NCBI GenBank assembly: GCA_012861695.1
Contig: JAAOOA010000162.1
Location: 337,501-401,500, forward strand
Direction: 5' to 3'
DNA: 64,000 nt
From: Trematomus loennbergii
Taxonomy: Eukaryota > Chordata > Actinopteri > Perciformes > Nototheniidae
Part shown: piece by piece, positions 55,784 to 64,000 of the stretch
Layout of the letters: each line of letters opens with the position of its first letter
Position numbering within the stretch: position 1 is the stretch's first letter
The notes under the pieces: generated by a model
Databases searched by the model: none
Told to the model about the DNA's origin: nothing
The model's input: only the letters and a program-made list of their open reading frames with translations
Translations under genes and position numbers: made by a program

Positions 55784-56562
55784 TTTAAACTTTGTCCCAT
55801 CTCTGATTCACTGAAATCATTCACATTAAGGCTGAGTAACAGCAGCGGAAGGGTCTCTATCAATAGATTTCCACATTTAAAATAAGGTGTTTAAAGGTTA
55901 CAGAGAAAAAACAGGAACAAACTCTCATTGTGAAAATTAGTTTTTTATAACTCGTAAAAGGATGTTGAAAAGGACACACGTGATTTATGAGATTAATTGT
56001 TGTTTTGACACATTTAAGCCAACTAAAATCGTGAATTGTAATTGTTACTACAATAAAAGTATGCAGTATTATTAGTAAAATCAATAAAGTATGAAAAGGT
56101 ACGAAAAATGCCCCTGTCAGTATTTAATCCTACATTATGTACAATTCGATTTTATTACTAATGCTTTTTTTTGGTAACAATGCAAAATGTTCTGTGTCAA
56201 ATTGTATTTTTTAAGTAACAATTAACTATTGTAATAAAAATGATGTCATAAAAAAGTCAAATATTTTTCCCAGAGCTGTTAACTAGGCGCATACGTTGGC
56301 ACTAAATGTATACTGAGTTACCTCAATGTGTGCTTTAGTACAGTACTTGAGTAAGAAATATATAATGTTTTGTACAGTCAACTTATGGTTCTGTTTCTTA
56401 CAATTTAATGAAGTTTGCTTTATTTCACCGGGATAATGCACTCAGAATACGGCTCTCCATGTGTCCTTAGTAAATAAATAAAAAGAAATAACTATACAAT
56501 GAAAACACATTAATAAAAATTAAATCTCTTGATAAAGTGTTGTTACAAGCTAATGAATTATT

Positions 56563-56756
56563 ACATGTCACTTGTTAGACGCTTTTATCCAAAGCGACTT
56601 ACATACATTCAGTACTGTAGACAATCCCCACAGGAGCAATTTGGGGTGAAGTGTCTTTCCCAGGGACACAACGACATGCTGACTGCAGTGGGGTTTGAAC
56701 CTGTTGACCCCCTGATACGAACACCAACACACAACCCACTGCACCACATGCCTCCC
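56563..56756 (-). mobile_element. tRNA-derived SINE, copy 2
   Basis: It is collinear with 12712-12899, with B-box-like GGTTCAAACCCC and the GTAAGTCGCTTTGGATAAAAG tail on the minus strand. Confidence 0.68.
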
Positions 56757-57576
56757 GGGCAAATGATTAACGTATCATACCTGAATACATCAAACCTCTC
56801 CATCCCCAGACATATTTCCTAGAGGGTCACACTTTTCAGACTTTCAAACTATGACTAAATTGTCACTGATGTTTACCTTATCAGATCTATATATTGGGAT
56901 TTTTTTTGGTTATTTGATGCCATGGTGAGGTCACTGAGGTCAGATTAGATCATCTTCCACGAATCCTCAGAGCTGTGGGGGTGTGAGAAAGCCTCCTCTC
57001 CTATTGGTGGAGCACAACTCAAAACCAATGACAAAGCACAAGAGGGCATGAAATGATACTAACATGTCTTCTGATTGCATGCAAAAAAGGGTTTGAGAAA
57101 TAACCGAGGACAAATAAATAATCAAAAGTGCATTTCCATCTCATATCCTGTAACAAAAACAAGATGCTGAGATACATTCTTCATGATGCCAGTTAAACCT
57201 CTCTGCAGCACTTGGGGGCAGCGAAGAAACTCAAATCAAAGACACATGTAGAGAAGACATGTGGGAAGAGAGTGTTATGAGGATTTTCAGGCCAAAACAC
57301 TGCGTGAGAATATTTTTAAAACCTCTGCTTTCTCTCAAAACCAAACCAGACCAACCTATGACCTAGATATTCTGACATCACGATAAACTTTCTGTGTTTA
57401 TAAAAAAACGTTTGTAATTTTTTTCAGGGAATCAGCTCAAGCTGATTTGGATTAAGGAAGTCACGTGAGGAGCGTGATTTAGATTCAGGGCTGTTGTTTA
57501 ATGTGTTGCCTAAAAAAAAACAGCAAAGGCACGTTGTGTTCCCTTTTATTGCCTGAACATTTTCTTTTACATTACA

Positions 57577-57757
57577 TTAGATTACATGTCACTTGTTAGA
57601 CGCTTTTATCCAAAGCGATTTACATACTCAATACTGGGCAATCCCCACAGGAGCAATTTGGGGTGAAGTGTCTTGCCCAGGGACACAACGACATGCTGAC
57701 TGCAGTGGGGTTTGAACCTGTGAACACCAAGGCACTAGACCACTGTGCCACACGCCT
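57577..57757 (-). mobile_element. tRNA-derived SINE, copy 3
   Basis: This is the best preserved head of the three. On the minus strand, GTGTGGCACAGTGGTCTAG fits an A box and GGTTCAAACCCC a B box. Both are internal RNA polymerase III promoter elements inherited from a tRNA. Confidence 0.72.
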
Positions 57758-58288
57758 TTAATGTTTAAAACAAATAAAACAAAAAGAAAATAATCTGATG
57801 TTTGTCATTTTTACTTTATCTGGCTTCTCTTCGTCATCGTTTTGGATCTGACAAACCAGATCCAGATGTAAATAATAACAATAACTGCAAAACCAACAAC
57901 TCTCTGTTTAAATATATATTTGTTCCCCTCTTACCTCAGTAAAACCTGGTTATACATAGACAAGTATTATGTTTTATTAAAAAAAGGATTTACTAATGGA
58001 GCTTCTGAGACACATTTTCTGAAACGTTGTCATGTTGAAAAGCAATTATCTTAAAATGTGTGAAGGTAATTCAAATCTGTGGCTGATTAAATAACATCAA
58101 GTCTTTTTTCAACCTGTCATTGAGAGCTTTTGGAATCTGATTCACTTTCCTTCATGAACTTTTTCTGCCGATTGAACCCGATTGAACTGTTGTCCTCAGT
58201 AATTAACTTCTGCTGTACATTTACCTTCTCTAAATATAGTCCCCTATTTCTTTTATCGTTCGAGTATACATAATGTTTGCCTGTGTAT

Positions 58289-58485
<197 letters not shown>

Positions 58486-60534
58486 AGGAAGGTTATGCTT
58501 ATGGTCCAGACCAACAAACCCAACCCAGTGATTAGAGAGAGGAGCGACGCCTCTCCTCCATCCTGTGATCTCAGTCCTTCATCTCTGAACTCACTTCTCT
58601 GCATCCCAAGGGGGAGACGCAGCGATAAAAGACAGGAGAAACGTCATGTCCTGTACGAGACACACCCTGGCATGGTTTAGAATAAATCTGACGTTTCTGA
58701 GGGGTTTCCAAGAGCAACAAGAGGGGGAAAGGATTCAGAAGAAACAACAAGAAGAAGAATGAGAGCAGAACTGATCAAATGCAACATACCATGCAGCAGT
58801 GTTTTGGCTCATATACAGATCTGATATTTAAGACAGCAGATACTTATATTGTACTAAAGAACATTTATTGACACAGTGGTACAGTGATGACGTACTTTGG
58901 AAGGTCAACCTGATAGTTAGCATTGCAAGAGCTCCGTCGACAAAGAGCACATTTAAAAAAGTTAAGTCTTAGGCTAACCCATGTTTATGCTACTTACATA
59001 TATTATTCACCAGGATAATCCACACATATTGACACTACTTTCATAATTTTTTAAGCATGAAATAAAATGTAAAAAGCTAATGTAATCATGCTATCAAAGA
59101 AACACTGCTAAGCTAGCGGCGGCTAATGTTCACCGTGTTGACATTTTGTAGTCTTTTAAGACACGTAAAAGCATTAGACATTCACCAGGGGAGAATTTAC
59201 GGACAAATAACAAAACGCACAAGTCTCGTAAGCTTGTGTTAACCACAGACCTTATTTCAGGCTTCTAATGAAAACAGATTGCACAAAATGTTGACTTTTA
59301 GACGTGCAAACAGGAAGTGCTGAAATGCTGACCAGGTTGACCGGTTTAGGACTCACTCCTGCATCTCTCCACATCACCATTCTATTCTATTTTATTTCCT
59401 ATTCTATTTTATTGTATTTATTGTATTTACTTGCACTATTTTATGTGTTTTATTCTGTTGCACTGTTGGAGGAGCCTGTGACCTAAGATTTTCATCGACA
59501 TAACTACACTGTAGCTATGTACGAATGACAATAAAAGGGTTAGGGTTATCTTAATCTTGAATCTTGAATCAGATATTGTAAGAGGGGGTGCAGCTGTATG
59601 TAGATTTGGATTTGCAACGGAGTGGACTTCTAATGAGATCAATCTGCGCCCTTGTTATGATAAGTGGAGGTGAATGGGGTGGAGGCCGCAGGGATGACGC
59701 CTGAAATGACAGCTGAGGAGGAGAAAGGAGAACAGATTTCAAAGTTTGACAGCAATGATTGGCTCTTGGAGATCATGGCAGAATGTGGGTGGATGCCTAT
59801 AATCAGCTGATTAGAGGCCGCTCCGATTTTATTGTCATTTTGTTTGGCTTTGACCTTTTGACCTGCTGAGGAAATGAAAAGATCACTGCACAGACAACAT
59901 ACTGTATGTTTTCAGCTGGGGAGGAATTCTTCACTTACCTGATTTCCTTGTTTTTCTCGAGCTTTGTAAAACTTAAAGTCTGCATTTTTGTTTCACATTC
60001 CTCTGTTTGCAACTTGTGACGATCATGAGGCGAGCGCTGTTCTGTCCAGCTACCCAGACTTCTCGAATCTGCTGAATGTTTGAGGTGGCCGAGTTCATCT
60101 GTGTCCAGTCTCTTTTTCTTATCTTTTTGCCTGCAGTATTTACATGTGTTTACAGGATTTGAAACAGTGGACTGCTGTAGCAAACACAGGTGTAGCTATA
60201 ACCTCTTCACATGCTAATCTCTGAAGACATCAACTTCATAAAAATGTGTTTAAAGGCAAAGGTAAAAATCAAGAGTATATATTTTCCCTCTTATCTGTAT
60301 CGCTATTAATCAATTGTTTTGAGTCACAGAAAGGAGCGTGTGTCTACTTGTGGACAAGAGGCTCGTTCTTACTTGTTGTTGGGTGTAGTTCAATTGAAAG
60401 AAAAATGTTTCCTACATGAAGCTGATCCAAATTAGGTCTGTGGATTAACTTCAGTAAACGGGTAATGATTTATGCATTGTTGTTATTTGGGCGTTTCAGG
60501 ACCCACAAGCCAAGTGCCCCCTAGTTCCTTCTAG

Positions 60535-60695
60535 TAGTGCTTTTTTGGGGTTGTCCCTTTCTTGTAGTGTGTTTATGTTGTGTTTTGTGCATGTGAATGG
60601 TCTGCAAAGGTTAAAATCACTGTGTTTTCTCCAGAGGTTTCTCTCCCACTCCCAAATATGAACCTGAAAATGAGCAGAATATGTGCTCTTTAAGT
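60535..60695 (-). repeat. repeat family 2, reversed diverged fragment
   Basis: GTGCATGTGAATGGTCTGCAAAGG and TATGAACCTGAAAATGAGCAGAATATG are reverse complements of family-2 landmarks. Confidence 0.55.
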
Positions 60696-60704
60696 AGCCA
60701 TGCG

Positions 60705-60705
<1 letters not shown>

Positions 60706-60791
<86 letters not shown>
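60706..60791. repeat. (CA)n microsatellite
   Basis: An 86-bp perfect dinucleotide run. Confidence 0.96.
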
Positions 60792-60794
<3 letters not shown>

Positions 60795-62329
60795 CAACGG
60801 TGCATTCCTCAATGTGAGAGAAAGCTGATTTTAGAGAAAAGGGAAAACAGGGATTGGGTTTCGGGGGCGATGCAGAATAAATATTAATAGGGCAGGTCTC
60901 CTGTTGTTCAGAGTGGTTACACCATGTGTGTACATCATGTGGTTTAAGGACTTCTCTTTTACTGAGAGACTTTTAATGCTGACGTGGCTCTATTTAGATC
61001 TGGGGCCATCTTCTTTTCTGTATCCCCTGTGCAGTGCAAGGCCAATCTCTATTTGTGTTTCATTCTTTTATTGAACTTGTCACAACGTGTTCCCCTTTAT
61101 CTAAATGTTCCGACTGTCAGACACAACAGGGGAGGTAGAAGACCTTCAGGGACTTCTGCTTACACCTTGAAGGCAGCTGCTGTAGAGAATTCAATGTCAA
61201 AGAGAGGGGGAACAAACTCATGAATCATGGTCCCACCGATTGTATGGTGTGTTACACAGTTGTGGCATGAAAGCTAATGGGACCGCTCTAATTACCCAGC
61301 ACCACAGTGGGTTTTAGCTTTATTGCCCATTCAGAATCCATTAGACGAGGAGAGAGATTTGCTGGGCATGACAGAGAGAAAGAAAGAAAGAGTCCTCAGT
61401 GGGAGTCCAGGCTTTTACGAGCGTCCTACTAAAGACGCCGTAAGGCCATAAAAGAGCCTTGAGTGTGTGAGGAAGGCAGTGTTTTATTCCTCTATTCAAG
61501 GGTGACATGAAGAGGTCGTGTTAAACACTCACGCCGGCTGGTTAACAAGGAAACCAATTGACGGGTGAATTGCGTGTGAGTAAATGTTTGTAGACTGTTG
61601 GGTGTTTATATCCGACGTACACAGATAGTGCTTCTTGTTTGTATCCCTGTTCACTTTTTATTGCATTAATTTGGACATTTCAGTCGCTTTCCAGTAAGTC
61701 ACCAGCTCAAGGGAAAACTGCCTAATTCAGATTGTAGAGATAACCCCAAAATAACCGTTCATTTGGTTTTTATTTGGACCTGCATGAGTGCGGAACAGTT
61801 TTACAGACAAAAGAAGCAGATAAAATAACTTCTGTGGCCTCGCTTTGAGACATTTAGCCCAAAAACATTCTCCTCTTATTTCATGTCGTCTTGACAGTTA
61901 GATAAGGGTAATGTGGGTGAAGTAGTGCCATGATTTTACAAGGAGGAAGAAACTGGTTCAATATTGATTAAACTGTCCACCATGAGCTACACAACGTTAT
62001 ACGTGCAATGCTACATTTGGTGGAGTTTAAAGAAAATCAACTGAGCTATAGAAATGGTGGCTTTAAGAAGAAAAAATAATGACATTATACCCTGAAACAT
62101 GGCAACAGTGGAAAGGTATACTCAATAAAGAAGGGCTAAAGAAAGTACAAAAAACTAGTTTGTGTTGTTTCATTCTTTCTCAGTGCTTTTCCACAGTGAA
62201 AGCATTGCGTGTTATCTGTGCTGTAAGATGAACATTGGAAAATTGGAATAAAGTTATTACTTTCAGGAGGGATATTGTTTGTCGGGTGCATTCGAAAAGG
62301 CTCTTTGTACAGTGGTTTGAAATGGCAGG

Positions 62330-62668
62330 TAGGGTGACCAGGTGCCAGAAAGCCACAAGTGGGACAGAGAGTATGTTTGTGTGGGACAATGTGGGACATG
62401 TAAATGTGATGTTGACGCATGAACTGTCAACGGGGGGGGGGTACACTGTGGACCTCTGTCGCCTGTCAGCGCAACTTACATAATGCCGTTTAAAACATAT
62501 AATAATGGGCGTGCCGGCCGTCAGCGAACCGAGCCGGCCTTTCTCCGCAGAAAAGCGTTTGGCCAATCAAAATGAAATATGCGGGACATCGTCTCAATTT
62601 GCGGGACGCACCAAAAGTCGTGAAAATGCTGTGCAGTCCCGCGCAAAGCGGGACATCTGGTCACCCTA
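62330..62668. mobile_element. hAT-type element (339 bp)
   Basis: The ends TAGGGTGACCAG and CTGGTCACCCTA are perfect inverted repeats. Exact 8-bp duplications ATGGCAGG flank it at 62322-62329 and 62669-62676. GCGGGAC motifs recur inside. Confidence 0.92.
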
Positions 62669-63091
62669 ATGGCAGGACGTATTTGTATGTCTTGTATTGT
62701 GTATCTTTCTTTCTGTTCGTATTGTGTAAGAAAAAATAATTTCAACTACATTCACATCTCGCTTGTTTTTCTTTTGCACAGCCTCGTCTCTATCAAACCC
62801 CGTGAAGTATGTAACACACACTGCCAAAACTAACAGAGAGCTGGATGTATGGGAGGGTTACCTCATGATATGACAACAAAACATGTTTGACATACTGTAT
62901 GTATAAAACGTGTTTTTCAACTCACGTGAAACTGAAGTCAGTCTGCAGATGCCGAACACTAAGATGGCACCATGACGCAGCATGAGGGTATATTTATCTG
63001 AAATGTAGATATGTCACAAGCGTGTAGTACACCTACTATATGTTTGCATATACTGTATGTGCAGAGCATGGCTAGCAATGACCCAATACAT

Positions 63092-63180
<89 letters not shown>
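63092..63180. repeat. (CA)n microsatellite
   Basis: An approximately 88-bp perfect dinucleotide run. Confidence 0.96.
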
Positions 63181-63183
<3 letters not shown>

Positions 63184-63569
63184 GGAGCATATCGGTAAGC
63201 GGTTGTTACTTAGATATCAGAATGACAAATGTACTTTGCACATCGGATAAGACTGCATGTAAGCAAGGAACAATTTGTAAATGGTAAATGGATGGATTTA
63301 TATGGCGCTTTATCCTGCCTTTACAACTCAAAGCTTTTCAATTTACATTTCACCACAAGTCATCATTCAACCATTCACAACCCATTATTTCTAAACAAAC
63401 TAATAATAAGTAATTGTATTTATGAAACTAAGGTGCAAAACACTCGTGCTGCTAATCTGCAACAAAATAAATCCAACATGAGATCTTTCATATCTCAATG
63501 AAATCAGTCTCATTTGTGAATCTTAAAGAAACCATGATAGGCTACCTTAAGTTATCAGGTAAACTAACA

Positions 63570-63660
63570 TGGAGTTAAAGTAAGATAAGGTAAGGTACGT
63601 TTATTTATACGGCACATTTCAGACACAAAGTCAATTCAAAGTGAGAAAGTAATAAAGAAT
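63570..63660 (-). repeat. LINE-like tail
   Basis: AAGGTACGTTTATTTATACGGCACATTTCAGACACAAAGTCAATTCAAAGTG is the reverse complement of the text at 46960-47062. Confidence 0.55.
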
Positions 63661-64000
63661 CAACATTGAAAATACAATAGATCAAAGGTATTTAAGATGT
63701 TACGAGGTATAATAGTAGATAGTACCATCTTTTAATGAACTCAGGAGTAGCAAGTAGTTTGAAAAGGAGTGATCAGGTAATCAGGTAAATGAGAATGAAA
63801 GCAAGAGCAACCCAGTTGAAAGAATTGTTTGACCTCAGAGCATCTGTTGCTGTGTTCCCTGTGTTCTCGTGGATGGAAGAGCACACAGAGTCCTGACATG
63901 ATATGCATTTATACAGAACACACACGTGCATATTTTCGTGTGTGTGCAGGCTGAGATGTACATCGAGTTCCCCCCCCCCCCTCTCAGTATTATTCCGGTA

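Noticed and set aside
57577..57757. Possible tRNA gene on the minus strand
   Set aside because: The A and B boxes fit, but the copies share a non-tRNA tail and recur at 12712 and 56563, so it is a SINE.

Overview
The window is vertebrate nuclear DNA, most likely from a ray-finned (teleost) fish. It has GT-AG introns, long (CA)n and GATA microsatellites, hAT, Harbinger and L2-type transposable elements, tRNA-derived SINEs with the motif TTTTATCCAAAGCGACTTAC, and genes whose protein families are vertebrate. There are no operons, CRISPR arrays or prokaryotic signals.

Three protein-coding genes can be modelled exon by exon. (1) Positions 1-23030, plus strand: the 3' two thirds of an ADAM10-like metalloprotease. 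Seven exons run from the zinc-binding helix through the disintegrin and Cys-rich regions to the membrane segment; earlier exons lie left of the window. (2) Positions 27459-36060, minus strand: a complete nine-exon hepatic-lipase-type gene (lipc-like) with a recognisable promoter. (3) Positions 44618-55790, minus strand: a complete ten-exon lipoprotein-lipase-like gene. ADAM10 and LIPC are also tail-to-tail neighbours in human 15q21, so genes 1 and 2 look like conserved synteny. An LPL-like gene in tandem with LIPC is not the human arrangement.

Both lipases keep the Ser-Asp-His triad, the lid and the C-terminal domain. Each contains apparent one-base deletions in otherwise conserved exons (one in lipc-like, four in lpl-like). 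I read these mainly as consensus errors of the assembly, but a pseudogene is possible for lpl-like. The lpl-like protein also has an altered calcium site, lacks the last C-terminal disulfide pair, has a longer lid and an extra short coding exon.

The rest is introns and spacers full of mobile elements. Seven hAT-type elements are bounded by 8-bp target duplications (five exact on both sides). A TTAAAGGT-ended MITE family occurs in five places, once carrying a nested Harbinger-like element and once making up most of lipc-like intron 4. There is an L2-like LINE with recognisable reverse transcriptase and several LINE tails. A 2-kb palindrome sits between the two lipase genes. Many element ends lie within 10-40 bp of splice sites. 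The segment right of 55.8 kb shows no gene that I can support.

I see no undescribed multi-gene system here. The most interesting points are the divergent ADAM10-like tail, lost cysteines and decoy terminal exon, the divergent lpl-like enzyme, and the 2-kb palindrome.
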